DNA of 64,000 bases, taken from the NCBI GenBank assembly GCA_934229535.1, contig CAKQDS010000005.1, positions 14,962 to 78,961 on the forward strand, in the 5' to 3' direction. Position numbers and translations under genes: made by a program. This DNA is from an uncultured Anaeroplasmataceae bacterium (GTDB taxonomy: Bacteria > Bacillota_I > Bacilli_A > Acholeplasmatales > Anaeroplasmataceae). The notes under the pieces were generated by a model, which saw nothing but the letters and a program-made list of their open reading frames with translations, was not told the origin of the DNA and made no database searches. Of this stretch, positions 1 through 8,520 are shown piece after piece (the first letter of the stretch is position 1; every line of letters starts with the position of its first letter).

Positions 1-2
1 TA

Positions 3-338
3 AGTATGTTTGCAAATAATTATTTGTCTAATGCAATAAATGTTGCTAGTGTTGATAATAATAATGGAAAATATGAGTTTAGTGATAGTAATTTAAAAAG
101 CTTTGTTTCTTTAACTAGTGATAGTAGTGGTAAGATCACGGCTACTAAATCATTAAATATCAATATTTTAGATAAGGTTGAGTTAGAGGGTAGTGGAACA
201 TTTAATTTAATTATTGATTATAGAGAGAATAATATTACATATCTATATAATGAAATGCTTAATATTTTCCCAAGTGCTGACCTATCAACTAATATTATTT
301 TTAATACTGATATCAGCTTAGTAATGCGTCATAATTAG
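3..338 (+). CDS. 3' end of a probable exported surface protein (partial)
   Basis: The reading frame is open from the window edge to a TAG at 336-338, so this is probably the C-terminal part of a longer protein. An ATG at 6 exists, but its upstream context is cut off. The visible 110 residues are rich in Asn, Ser and Thr with beta-strand-like alternation. There is no Cys, membrane segment or catalytic motif. The composition matches the surface proteins further right, and the next gene starts 11 bases later with an AWF-type signal anchor, so a secreted or surface role is inferred. I do not recognise a family. Confidence 0.5.
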   Translation, partial: SMFANNYLSNAINVASVDNNNGKYEFSDSNLKSFVSLTSDSSGKITATKSLNINILDKVELEGSGTFNLIIDYRENNITYLYNEMLNIFPSADLSTNIIFNTDISLVMRHN

Positions 339-349
339 GGGTGAGTTTA

Positions 350-2266
350 ATGAAAAAAAGATATATTCCTTTAATTATCAATTCAATATTGTCATTAACA
401 CTTTTATTTTTATTAATTAATTTTAGTGTTGCCTGGTTTGTTGATGCTAAAAAAGAGGATTTAAGTCTTAATGGTAAATCTCTTGGTGGATACTTTGCTG
501 GTGGGGATGGAACTAAGGATAATCCTTATGTCATTAAGACAAGATTTCATATGTATAATCTTGCTTGGCTTCAATATAAGGGTAGATTTAATGGAACAAG
601 TGAAGCTGATGCAAATGCTTTAAATAAGCAATTTTATTTTAGTGTTGATAATGATATAGATATGCTTGGTATGATTATTCCCCCAATTGGAACGGAAACT
701 TATCCGTTTGTTGGTGTCTTTAGTGGTAATGGTCATACAATATCTAATTTTTCAACTACAAATGATTATTCTAAGCTTCAAACAAAGCCTGAGGATGTTA
801 CAAGCATTAATATTCCTTTTGTGGGAATGTTTGGTATTATTGGTAATTATAATTCACTTTTTAATAATGTTGGTGCCTCAGTTGATGCAAGTAAAGGAAT
901 TATCTTTGCTGCAACAGCCTCTAATTTTTATTTACATAATTATGAGGTTATAATTGGAACAGAAAGTTCATTATCAGGAGTACTTGCTGGTTATATTAAT
1001 GCTTCTGTATCTAATATAGGTTTATATTATGTTCATCTTAATTATTTAGGAAAGACTAATCCGCTTGGTGCTTCACTTTCTCCAAATGGTAGTGCCTATA
1101 GCCTTTTAAGTAAATATACATTATTTGGTGATTATAATACTGATACAGTTGACTGGGGAGATAATCCGGGAGAGCAAGGCTATGGTAAATCATTTGATAT
1201 TAATGAATTATATAATAGAACATCATTGCTTTCAACAAAGGGTGTAATAGGAAAGAAAGAATATTTACCTTTAATGGGAACAGGTGAAAAACAAACATCA
1301 GTTAATGGAACATATGTTGGTGAAGCAGCAGCTAAAAATAATATTGGTTATTTTGTTGGAGCAAATATTAAATTGACCTCAGATATTTCTAAAAAAAATA
1401 TAGTAAACGATGTATTTTATTCACCATATAATTCGAATGGACAATTTGTTAATACAGATTATATTTATACAGTTGATATAAGTAAAGATGATGATTTATA
1501 TTTAAACACATTTGGCTCTGAAGAATTTCAAAATGGTGACAGTATTTATGATATACGTTTACAAGGTGCTATGCAAGCATGGGCTGATGGAAATACCGAT
1601 CGTCAAACAACAATTGAAAATGCTATTTATAGCGGAAAACAAGAAACAATAACTATACCAGCACGTTCAATATGGGTTAAGCCTGTTAAAGCGGGTACGT
1701 TAAGATTTGTTATAGTAACTCAAAATAATTCAAATAGATTTTCACTTGTAAGATTATATCGTGAAGCAAAAACAATGACATCAGAATATAAATATTCTAC
1801 AGTTATATTGGAACAAGGTCGTCTTGCGACTACAAGTTCCGTTCAAAGAGTAAATGATCAAACTGCTCCATCAGATATTAAGGATAAAAGTTATATGGCT
1901 TTCTGTATTGAATATGCAATAAGCCAAGAAGATATAGATGCTGGCTATGAATATGTTATTAATAACCAGGATGGATCAAATGGTGCTTATTTCTGGTATA
2001 TGGATTTAGGACAAAATGGTGGATCATCATCAGAAACAGAAATGGGTAGTATTGAAAGTGTTGATTTTGTATATTCAACTAGCTTTGATTTTACAAATAA
2101 GAGTAATGTAGCGTTTGAAATTAGTAATACGGCTGGTGTAATTTTCTATTTTAAGAGAAATGAAAGTGGTGTTCTTTATTATATTAGCAATAGTTCTAAT
2201 GGTAAAGCTACTAAAAAGGGTAGTGGTAGTGCAACCTCTGCTACTGATGAAAATTGTGATAATTAA
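350..2266 (+). CDS. Large exported protein with AWF signal anchor and GLUG-like segment
   Basis: 638 residues. I start at ATG 350 rather than GTG 341 because AGGGGTG lies 6 bases before ATG 350 and the GTG overlaps that ribosome-binding site. Residues 1-30 form a positively charged start, a hydrophobic helix and then SVAWF, like SipW-dependent signal peptides (TasA-type, where AWF or AAF follows the helix). The segment FVGVFSGNGHTI near residue 120 resembles the GLUG/beta-helix repeat of surface proteins. No catalytic motif is visible. It is probably co-transcribed with the preceding partial gene, and a terminator hairpin follows. Surface localisation is inferred with fair confidence; the function is unknown. 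Confidence 0.7.
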   Translation: MKKRYIPLIINSILSLTLLFLLINFSVAWFVDAKKEDLSLNGKSLGGYFAGGDGTKDNPYVIKTRFHMYNLAWLQYKGRFNGTSEADANALNKQFYFSVDNDIDMLGMIIPPIGTETYPFVGVFSGNGHTISNFSTTNDYSKLQTKPEDVTSINIPFVGMFGIIGNYNSLFNNVGASVDASKGIIFAATASNFYLHNYEVIIGTESSLSGVLAGYINASVSNIGLYYVHLNYLGKTNPLGASLSPNGSAYSLLSKYTLFGDYNTDTVDWGDNPGEQGYGKSFDINELYNRTSLLSTKGVIGKKEYLPLMGTGEKQTSVNGTYVGEAAAKNNIGYFVGANIKLTSDISKKNIVNDVFYSPYNSNGQFVNTDYIYTVDISKDDDLYLNTFGSEEFQNGDSIYDIRLQGAMQAWADGNTDRQTTIENAIYSGKQETITIPARSIWVKPVKAGTLRFVIVTQNNSNRFSLVRLYREAKTMTSEYKYSTVILEQGRLATTSSVQRVNDQTAPSDIKDKSYMAFCIEYAISQEDIDAGYEYVINNQDGSNGAYFWYMDLGQNGGSSSETEMGSIESVDFVYSTSFDFTNKSNVAFEISNTAGVIFYFKRNESGVLYYISNSSNGKATKKGSGSATSATDENCDN

Positions 2267-2281
2267 TAAGTAAAATAAGTA

Positions 2282-2316
2282 AAATACCTCTATTATATAA
2301 AATGGAGGTATTTTTT
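2282..2316 (+). terminator. Intrinsic terminator that contains the next gene's ribosome-binding site
   Basis: Nine-base-pair stem AAATACCTC (2282-2290) with GAGGTATTT (2305-2313), a 14-base loop and a T run to 2316. The 3' arm contains GGAGG (2304-2308), placed 9 bases before the ATG at 2318, so terminator and ribosome-binding site share sequence. Confidence 0.8.
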
Positions 2317-2317
2317 A

Positions 2318-4003
2318 ATGAAGAAATTTATAAGTTGTTTTTTAATAATGATTCTATTAGGGTTGGGGATTAAGGTAAATGCGGAAATGGGGATAGTTAA
2401 TAAAAGTGATGATGAGGCTATGGATTGTAATAGCTATAAGGGTGGTCATGGAGACTATTTATTAATTGAGCCTGATTTTAAACAAATTGAAAATGAATAT
2501 TTTGGATATATGGGTGAATTTAGCTTTAGCTGTGATTATTTTTGTGAATATTTAATTGTTCCTTTTAAGCAAACTACAGTTAATTTTTATAATGGTATCA
2601 ATGAAGATTTTAACTGTAATATTACTAATAGTGGTGAGACTGTTAATGGTTTATCATTTAGATTTTTGAATAAAACCATATCATTTCCTGCTGATGATAA
2701 TGATAGAAATTTGCTTACAATTAAGAATTTAAATAAATGGAAGGAATTTTTAAATTGTGGGGATTATATTTTGTATGATGATCTAGAATATGAATTAGAA
2801 AATGCTTTTGTTGGTCAAAGTCAAAATACTAATTTAGTGAGCTTTAATATGTATAGTAAAGATCCCCAGGTATCATTTTTGGTATGTAGATTATATACAA
2901 ACTCGATGATTAATAATGTTTATATAAATAAGGATCCTTATTTGATAGTTCCTTATGAGCCATATTGCTCAATTGATAATCTTTTAAGCAATGTTAAGGT
3001 TACAAATAAAGAAAAAATTGATGTTGAGCTTGTTGAAACCAATTATCCTACTTCAGAGTTAAGGCCAGGTAATTATTATTTTATTTGTATGGCTAGTGAT
3101 ATTTGTGGCAATGTTTCTAAACAAAAAATATATGTAAGAGCAGTTGATAATAAGGCACCAGTAATTAGTGGAAGAGGTGAGTATATTTGCTTTTACAATA
3201 AACCTGCTTCAAATTTAATTAGTATTGCTAAAAATAATTTAAAGGCAGTTGATGAAATAGATGGTAATCTTACTGATTTTTACATAATTGAAGATAATTA
3301 TACACAAAATAGAAATAAGGTAGGAGAATATAAGGTTACCTATGGAATTAAGGATAAAGCTGGAAATGAGGCAACATATGATATTAAATTTATTGTAAAG
3401 GATAATGATAAGCCTGTAATTAATCCTAAATGTGCACCAAGCCAAGCATTAGGGGATAATTGTTTAACAAAAAATGAAATTTTAGCAATGTTTGATATAA
3501 GTGATGATTGTGATAAGGATAACATAAAAATAGAATTAGATGGTTATGATAATTATGTTAGTAATTATCAAAAAATAGGACGCTATGATATGAAAATAAT
3601 TGCAACTGATCAAAGTAAAAATCAAAGTGAGCTTAGCTTCTTTTTAGCAATTGTTGATAAGAAAAATCCGGATATTACAATTAGCGATGGTGCTAAAAAA
3701 ATTGTTGTTCCAAGTGGTGAGGCACTTGATGAGGAAGAAATCAAAAAACTAATTTTTAATTCAACTAATAAAAACGTTAAAAGTGTTATTAGTAGTTATT
3801 TTGATACAGATAAACCAAGTGGAGAATATGATTTAATTGTAACATTTGAGGATGGTAGCATCGAAACATTAAAGCTTAGTGTTGAAAATAACAAAAATAA
3901 TTATTATCATTATGTAATAATTGCTGGTGTGGTTATAATTATTACAGCTGTCTTTATTTTCTATAGCTATAAAAAGAAGAAAAAGGTTAAAGAATTACAA
4001 TAA
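2318..4003 (+). CDS. Membrane-anchored surface protein with Ig-like domains
   Basis: 561 residues. An N-terminal signal peptide ends near residue 22 (VNA). The C-terminus has a hydrophobic helix near 528-548 (HYVIIAGVVIIITAVFIF) followed by a Lys-rich tail, so the protein is exported and anchored by its C-terminus. From about residue 275 there are three Ig/HYR-like modules that begin DNKAPVIS, KDNDKPVI and DKKNPDIT, typical of bacterial surface Ig-like (DUF5011-type) domains. The N-terminal 270 residues contain many Cys and are unrecognised. Its Shine-Dalgarno lies in the 3' arm of the preceding terminator, so translation may depend on that hairpin being open. An adhesin or structural role is inferred. 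Confidence 0.72.
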   Translation: MKKFISCFLIMILLGLGIKVNAEMGIVNKSDDEAMDCNSYKGGHGDYLLIEPDFKQIENEYFGYMGEFSFSCDYFCEYLIVPFKQTTVNFYNGINEDFNCNITNSGETVNGLSFRFLNKTISFPADDNDRNLLTIKNLNKWKEFLNCGDYILYDDLEYELENAFVGQSQNTNLVSFNMYSKDPQVSFLVCRLYTNSMINNVYINKDPYLIVPYEPYCSIDNLLSNVKVTNKEKIDVELVETNYPTSELRPGNYYFICMASDICGNVSKQKIYVRAVDNKAPVISGRGEYICFYNKPASNLISIAKNNLKAVDEIDGNLTDFYIIEDNYTQNRNKVGEYKVTYGIKDKAGNEATYDIKFIVKDNDKPVINPKCAPSQALGDNCLTKNEILAMFDISDDCDKDNIKIELDGYDNYVSNYQKIGRYDMKIIATDQSKNQSELSFFLAIVDKKNPDITISDGAKKIVVPSGEALDEEEIKKLIFNSTNKNVKSVISSYFDTDKPSGEYDLIVTFEDGSIETLKLSVENNKNNYYHYVIIAGVVIIITAVFIFYSYKKKKKVKELQ

Positions 4004-4006
4004 TTA

Positions 4007-4034
4007 TTGACAATTTTATAATTAATGGTATAAT
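4007..4034 (+). promoter_or_regulatory. Strong sigma-A type promoter
   Basis: TTGACA (4007-4012), 16-base spacer, TATAAT (4029-4034) with TGG just before the -10 (extended -10). It drives the GrcA-like/flavodiiron pair. Confidence 0.85.
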
Positions 4035-4037
4035 CTA

Positions 4038-4056
4038 ATTAAGAATAATTCTTAAT
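4038..4056 (+). promoter_or_regulatory. 19-bp perfect palindrome, candidate PerR/Fur-family operator
   Basis: ATTAAGAATAATTCTTAAT is a perfect palindrome centred on 4047, starting 4 bases after the -10. Its 7-1-7 half-site TAAGAAT matches 5 of 7 positions of the PerR half-site TTATAAT. It sits before two oxygen-protection genes, which fits a peroxide or oxygen-responsive repressor. The regulator is not in the window. Confidence 0.5.
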
Positions 4057-4071
4057 AAGGAGATAATAGAA

Positions 4072-4302
4072 ATGTCAAAGGTAGATAATTTAGTTAATAT
4101 GCTTGATGCATATGTAAATGATGGTGGTCACCATTTAAATGTTAATGTGTTTAATCGTGAAACATTACTAGATGCACAAAAGCATCCGGAAAAGTATCCT
4201 CAATTAACAATTCGTGTTTCTGGTTATGCTGTAAATTTTATAAAGCTAACTAAGGAACAGCAGGATGATGTAATTTCTCGTACAATTCATGAAAGTATGT
4301 AG
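4072..4302 (+). CDS. grcA: Autonomous glycyl radical cofactor (GrcA/YfiD-like)
   Basis: 76 residues, almost only the C-terminal glycyl-radical domain of pyruvate formate-lyase: GGHHLNVNVFNRE, then PQLTIRVSGYAVNF with the radical Gly at residue 51. In E. coli the equivalent YfiD/GrcA replaces the radical domain of PFL after oxygen has cleaved it at the glycyl radical. The catalytic Cys-Cys domain of PFL is absent here and no frameshifted PFL lies upstream, so this is a stand-alone spare part. AAGGAG (4057-4062) precedes the ATG. It lies 9 bases before a flavodiiron protein gene and shares its promoter, consistent with an oxygen-damage repair and removal operon. Confidence 0.85.
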   Translation: MSKVDNLVNMLDAYVNDGGHHLNVNVFNRETLLDAQKHPEKYPQLTIRVSGYAVNFIKLTKEQQDDVISRTIHESM

Positions 4303-4311
4303 GCGATTAAT

Positions 4312-5514
4312 ATGGAAATTATTAGAAATATCGTAGATGATATCATTTATGTAGGTGCTTCTGATAAAAGATTAGGACTATTTGAAAATTTGTTCCCTAT
4401 TCCAAATGGAGTAAGCTATAATTCATATTTAATTAATGATGAGCATACCTGCTTAATGGATACTTGTGATGCAAGTGTTAGTAAGCAATTTATTGAAAAT
4501 CTAAAGGCGGCCTTAAATGGTAGAGGATTAGATTATTTGGTTGTTAATCATATGGAGCCAGATCATGCAGCTTTAATTTCGGATGTAGTAAGATTATATC
4601 CTGATGTTAAGCTTGTGTTAAATCAAATGACCTTGAAGTTTTTAAACCAGGCTATTGATGAAAAATTTTCTTATATAATTGTTAAAGAAAATGATTACTT
4701 AGATTTAGGTAAGCATAAATTAACATTTATAATGGCACCTATGGTACATTGGCCTGAGGTTATGATGAGCTATGATAGTTATTCTAAGGTCTTATTTAGT
4801 GCTGATGCCTTTGGTACATTTGGGGCTTTAGATGGCAATATTTTTGCAAGTGAATTAAAGCTAGATGATTCATTTTATAGTGAAGCAAGAAGATATTATA
4901 CTAATATTGTTGGTAAATACGGAAGCAATGTTTTGAATGTCTTGAATAAGGCTAAGACTTTAGATATAGAATATATTTGTGCTCTTCATGGTCCAATTTG
5001 GCATAATAATTTTAATGAGCTTTTAAATTTATATGTCTTGTGGGCTAGCTATAAGGAAGAAGAAAAAGGTGTAATGATTTGTTATGCTTCAATGTATGGT
5101 AATACTGCTAATGCTGCTTATTATCTTGCTAATGAGCTAGCAAAAAATGGTGTTAATGGTGTTAAGGTATATGATGTAAGCCAAACCGATGTTTCATATT
5201 TAATTTCTGATACGTTTAAATATTCAAATATCGTTTTAATGGCGCCAAATTATAATGCTAATATTTATCCGAAAATGGAAGTATATTTAATGGATATGGC
5301 TCATCTTAACGTTTCAAATAAGCATTTTTCAATTATTGAAAATGGTACCTGGGCTCCGGTAATAAGTAAAAAAATAACTGGTTATGTAATAGCGCTTAAT
5401 AATACTAAATTAGTTGGTGAGCCTATAAAAATTAAAACAAGTGGTAATATTGAGACAAAGACAAAGCTTAATGATCTTGCAGCTACGATAACTAAAGATT
5501 TAAAAAATGACTAG
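4312..5514 (+). CDS. fprA: Flavodiiron protein (A-type flavoprotein, oxygen/NO reductase)
   Basis: 400 residues. The metallo-beta-lactamase-like domain has the diiron ligands H80-x-E82-x-D84-H85, H146 (MVHWPEV), D165 (SADAFG) and H226 (LHGPIW). A flavodoxin domain starts near residue 252 (ICYASMYGNTANAAYY). The family reduces O2 to water (or NO to N2O) with electrons from rubredoxin or similar carriers, protecting anaerobes. It follows the GrcA-like gene by 9 bases in one operon, and a terminator overlaps its stop codon. The choice between O2 and NO as main substrate cannot be made from sequence. Confidence 0.92.
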   Translation: MEIIRNIVDDIIYVGASDKRLGLFENLFPIPNGVSYNSYLINDEHTCLMDTCDASVSKQFIENLKAALNGRGLDYLVVNHMEPDHAALISDVVRLYPDVKLVLNQMTLKFLNQAIDEKFSYIIVKENDYLDLGKHKLTFIMAPMVHWPEVMMSYDSYSKVLFSADAFGTFGALDGNIFASELKLDDSFYSEARRYYTNIVGKYGSNVLNVLNKAKTLDIEYICALHGPIWHNNFNELLNLYVLWASYKEEEKGVMICYASMYGNTANAAYYLANELAKNGVNGVKVYDVSQTDVSYLISDTFKYSNIVLMAPNYNANIYPKMEVYLMDMAHLNVSNKHFSIIENGTWAPVISKKITGYVIALNNTKLVGEPIKIKTSGNIETKTKLNDLAATITKDLKND

Positions 5515-5539
5515 ATTAATAATATCTAGTTATTTTTTT
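5510..5539 (+). terminator. Intrinsic terminator after the flavodiiron gene
   Basis: ACTAGAT (5510-5516) pairs with ATCTAGT (5524-5530), 7-base loop, followed by TA and seven T. The 5' arm includes the stop codon of the upstream gene. Confidence 0.8.
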
Positions 5540-5561
5540 CATATAATTAAATGGTGATTTT

Positions 5562-6689
5562 GTGAAAAAAATAATTGTATGCTTGTTTATATTTTTATTA
5601 ATACCAATTAAAGCAAAGGCTAATAATTTATGTAGTGGTGCTAAAAGTGCCATTTTAATTAATAGTATGGATGGAGAAATATTATATGAATATGAAAAGG
5701 ATTTAAAATGTGCTCCTGCTTCTATGACTAAAATTATGACGCTTCTTTTAATTTATGATAGTATTAATGGAGGAAATCTAAAAAAGGACGATATGATTGG
5801 TGTAAGTGAATATGCTAAGAGTATGGGTGGATCTCAGGTATTTTTAGATACTAGAGAAAAGCTTAGTGTTGATGATATGCTTAAATGTATTTGTATTGCT
5901 TCGGCAAACGATGCAGCAGTAGCTATGGCTGAACATATTTATGGTAGTGAAGCTATGTTTGTCGAAAAAATGAATGAAAGAGCTAAGGGGCTTGGTTGTT
6001 GTAATACTAATTTTTTAGATTGTACGGGATTGAATGATAATGAGCATTATTCGTCAGCTTATGATATGGCTTTGATATCTAAGGAATTAATTATTAAATA
6101 TCCTGATGTTTTAAATTACACCTCTATTAAGGAGGATTATATTAGGAAGGATACTGATAATCCCTTTTGGCTTGTAAATACAAACAAAACCTTAGGTCAT
6201 GTTGAGGGAATGCTTGGACTTAAAACTGGTTATACAAATAAGGCTGGCTATTGTATAACATTGGTTCAAAAAAAGGATGAATTAACCCTTATTAGTGTTG
6301 TGATGGGGTATGCTGATAAAACTAAGCGTAATGCAGAAAGCATTGGTTTATTAAATTATGGATTTAGTAATTATAAAAATGAATTAGTTATTAAGAAAAA
6401 TGATATTGTTGCTGAAATTGATGATATTAAATATAATCCTAATAATTTGAAAATTATTGCTAAAGATAATGTTTATATTTTAAGAAAGAAATCAGATAAA
6501 GAAAAATACAATATAAAATATGTTTATGAGGTTAATGATAATAATTTAAATTCAAGTGTTGGTAAAGCATATATATATGATAGTAATGATAATTTGGTTA
6601 AAGAAGTAGATCTTTATTTAAGCACAAGTGTTAAAAAGAATTCTTTATTTAATATTATTAGGATATTAATAGGTAAGCTATTGCAATAA
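5562..6689 (+). CDS. dacF: D-alanyl-D-alanine carboxypeptidase (DacF-like, peptidase S11)
   Basis: 375 residues, starting at GTG 5562 behind GGTGAT. A signal peptide covers residues 1-20. The penicillin-binding motifs are S54-M-T-K57 (catalytic Ser and Lys), S114-A-N116 and K221-T-G223. The family removes the terminal D-Ala of peptidoglycan pentapeptides outside the membrane and so limits cross-linking. The last residues (NIIRILIGKLLQ) look like the amphipathic membrane-binding helix of PBP5-type enzymes. It is separated from the upstream operon by a terminator. Its presence argues that the organism has a peptidoglycan wall. Confidence 0.92.
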   Translation: MKKIIVCLFIFLLIPIKAKANNLCSGAKSAILINSMDGEILYEYEKDLKCAPASMTKIMTLLLIYDSINGGNLKKDDMIGVSEYAKSMGGSQVFLDTREKLSVDDMLKCICIASANDAAVAMAEHIYGSEAMFVEKMNERAKGLGCCNTNFLDCTGLNDNEHYSSAYDMALISKELIIKYPDVLNYTSIKEDYIRKDTDNPFWLVNTNKTLGHVEGMLGLKTGYTNKAGYCITLVQKKDELTLISVVMGYADKTKRNAESIGLLNYGFSNYKNELVIKKNDIVAEIDDIKYNPNNLKIIAKDNVYILRKKSDKEKYNIKYVYEVNDNNLNSSVGKAYIYDSNDNLVKEVDLYLSTSVKKNSLFNIIRILIGKLLQ

Positions 6690-6724
6690 TTATATGCATA
6701 TTGTTTTAAATATTTTTATAATGG

Positions 6725-6733
6725 TGCTATAAT
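6725..6733 (+). promoter_or_regulatory. Extended -10 promoter for the C69 dipeptidase
   Basis: TGC followed by TATAAT (6728-6733). No good -35 is visible at 17 bases. GAGG near 6755 precedes the ATG at 6767. Confidence 0.55.
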
Positions 6734-6766
6734 ATTTTTATAAAAATAAGAAATGAGGTAATAAAT

Positions 6767-8230
6767 ATGGCATGTACAACAATTTTAGTTGGTAAAAAGG
6801 CTAGCTATGATGGTTCAACAATGATAGCTAGAAATGATGATGGTTATTTTGATGTAAAAAAATTAATTGTGGTTGAGCCTAAGGATCAGCCAAGAAAGTA
6901 TAAAAGTGTTATAGGACATTTGGAAATTGAGCTTCCTGATAATCCAATGCGCTATACCTCAACTCCAAGTGTTGATCCAAAACATGGTGTTTGGGCTGCA
7001 AATGGCATTAATGAAGCTAATGTTGCGATGACAGCAACAGAAACAATAACATCTAATCCTCGTGTTTTAGGTGCTGACCCATATGTGAGATATGAAAAGG
7101 CAAAAACTAAAAAGGATAAGGATAAGGCTGGAGGAATTGGTGAGGAGGATTTAGTTGTTATAACTATTCCTTATATTAGAAGTGCTAAAGAGGGCGTAAT
7201 TCGTTTAGGTGAATTATTAGAAAAATACGGAACATATGAGCCAAATGGTATTGCATTCTCTGATAAGGATGAAATTTGGTGGCTTGAAACAATTGGTGGT
7301 CATAATTGGATTGCAAGAAGAGTCAAGGATGAGGAATATGTAATTATGCCTAACCAATTTGGTCTTGACAAATTTGATTTTGATGATGCCTATGGTGAGC
7401 AAAAGGAAAATATGTGCTCTAAGGGCTTGAAAAAGCTAATTTTAGACAATCATCTTGATTTAAATAATGATGGTAGCTTTAATCCTCGTTTAGCGTTTGG
7501 ATCTCATAGTGATGCTGATCATGTTTATAATACACCAAGAGCTTGGTTTATGGCTCGCTATTTTAATCCTAGAACCTATAAGTGGGATGGTGAGAATGCT
7601 GATTTTACACCTGAAAGTGATGATATTCCATGGTCATTAGTACCTGAGCATAAAATTACTGTTGAGGAAGTAAAATATATTCTTTCATCATATTATCAGG
7701 GAACACCTTATAATCCATACAAGAAGGGTGAAACTAATGAAAAAGGAATTTATCGTCCTATTGGTATTAGTAGAACAGGAGTTATGGCTATTTTACAAAT
7801 AAGAGGCTATGTTCCAAGTGAAATTAGTGCTGTTGAATGGGTATGCTTTGGATCTAATGCTTTTAATGCTAGTGTTCCAATGTATGCTAATACAAAGAAA
7901 ATGCCTAAATATATCAGCAATGTTACAAGTAAGGTTTCAACAGATAATCTATATTGGCCTTCAAGATTAATTAATGTGCTTACTGATGCTAATTATGGAA
8001 GCAGTATTATGTTTGTTGAACGCTATCAAAATGCTGTTGCAAGTAAAGGTCATGAATTAATTAATGAATATGATAAAAAAATGACTGAGTCAAATAAGTT
8101 TGATTTAATTGATGAAGCAAATGAAAAAATAGCTAAAATGGCTGAGGAGGAAACTAATAATACCTTATCAAGAGTGTTACTAGATGCATCAGCTCATATG
8201 AAAAATGGCTATAATCGTAGCGATAATTAA
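6767..8230 (+). CDS. pepD: Dipeptidase, peptidase family C69 (PepD-like)
   Basis: 487 residues. It begins MACTTILVGKKASYDGST, so Cys3 becomes the catalytic N-terminal nucleophile of an Ntn hydrolase after processing. GSTMIARNDD and the WWLETIGGHNW segment near residue 170 are typical of C69 dipeptidases. These enzymes cleave dipeptides of broad specificity, normally in the cytoplasm; no signal peptide is present here. The gene has its own promoter and a terminator follows, so it is probably monocistronic. The length is normal for the family. Confidence 0.9.
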   Translation: MACTTILVGKKASYDGSTMIARNDDGYFDVKKLIVVEPKDQPRKYKSVIGHLEIELPDNPMRYTSTPSVDPKHGVWAANGINEANVAMTATETITSNPRVLGADPYVRYEKAKTKKDKDKAGGIGEEDLVVITIPYIRSAKEGVIRLGELLEKYGTYEPNGIAFSDKDEIWWLETIGGHNWIARRVKDEEYVIMPNQFGLDKFDFDDAYGEQKENMCSKGLKKLILDNHLDLNNDGSFNPRLAFGSHSDADHVYNTPRAWFMARYFNPRTYKWDGENADFTPESDDIPWSLVPEHKITVEEVKYILSSYYQGTPYNPYKKGETNEKGIYRPIGISRTGVMAILQIRGYVPSEISAVEWVCFGSNAFNASVPMYANTKKMPKYISNVTSKVSTDNLYWPSRLINVLTDANYGSSIMFVERYQNAVASKGHELINEYDKKMTESNKFDLIDEANEKIAKMAEEETNNTLSRVLLDASAHMKNGYNRSDN

Positions 8231-8243
8231 AAATAATATAGCT

Positions 8244-8277
8244 AATCCCTTAAGCTTTAAAGGCTTTGGGGATTTTT
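8244..8277 (+). terminator. Intrinsic terminator after pepD
   Basis: AATCCC (8244-8249) pairs with GGGATT (8269-8274); an inner AAGC/GCTT helix continues the stem; a T run follows to 8277. Confidence 0.75.
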
Positions 8278-8328
8278 CATTTATTTAAAAATTGTAAATA
8301 AGTGGTAAAATGTGTAAACGCTTTTGAC

Positions 8329-8357
8329 TTTAAAAGAAATATTTGTTATGCTATAAT
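8329..8357 (+). promoter_or_regulatory. Promoter of the fhs leader
   Basis: TATAAT (8352-8357) with extended -10 TGC, and TTTAAA (8329-8334) at 17 bases as a weak -35. TGTAAACGCTTTTG just upstream (8313-8326) matches 12 of 14 core positions of a CcpA cre site by eye; this is suggestive only. The transcript would have about 155 bases of leader before fhs. Confidence 0.55.
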
Positions 8358-8469
8358 TCAATTGTGAGAATGGTAAAGAAAAGGATTGGACAATAAATAT
8401 GGTTGGCATTATTGGTGGACAATTACATATTAGTTTAATTCAGCTTATGAATTCTTTTTAGTTATGCAC

Positions 8470-8495
8470 GCAGCACAGTTTTGTGCTGCTTTTTT
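8470..8495 (+). terminator. Leader terminator (attenuator) upstream of fhs
   Basis: GCAGCACA (8470-8477), loop GTTT, TGTGCTGC (8482-8489), then six T. It lies between the fhs promoter and fhs, so transcription must read through it. I could not match the leader to the ZTP, THF, purine or PRPP riboswitches; the ZTP (pfl) core is absent. An open frame at 8399-8461 begins MVGIIGGQL, resembling the PurK N-terminus, but its ribosome-binding site is poor. Confidence 0.75.
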
Positions 8496-8520
8496 AATTT
8501 TTTATGGTTAGGAGATAATT

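Noticed and set aside
2282..2316. Riboswitch controlling the Ig-like protein
   Set aside because: Only a single terminator-type hairpin is visible and no aptamer-sized conserved structure lies upstream.
8358..8500. ZTP riboswitch before fhs
   Set aside because: A ZTP switch is common there, but the conserved CCGCCUGGGCA-type core is absent.
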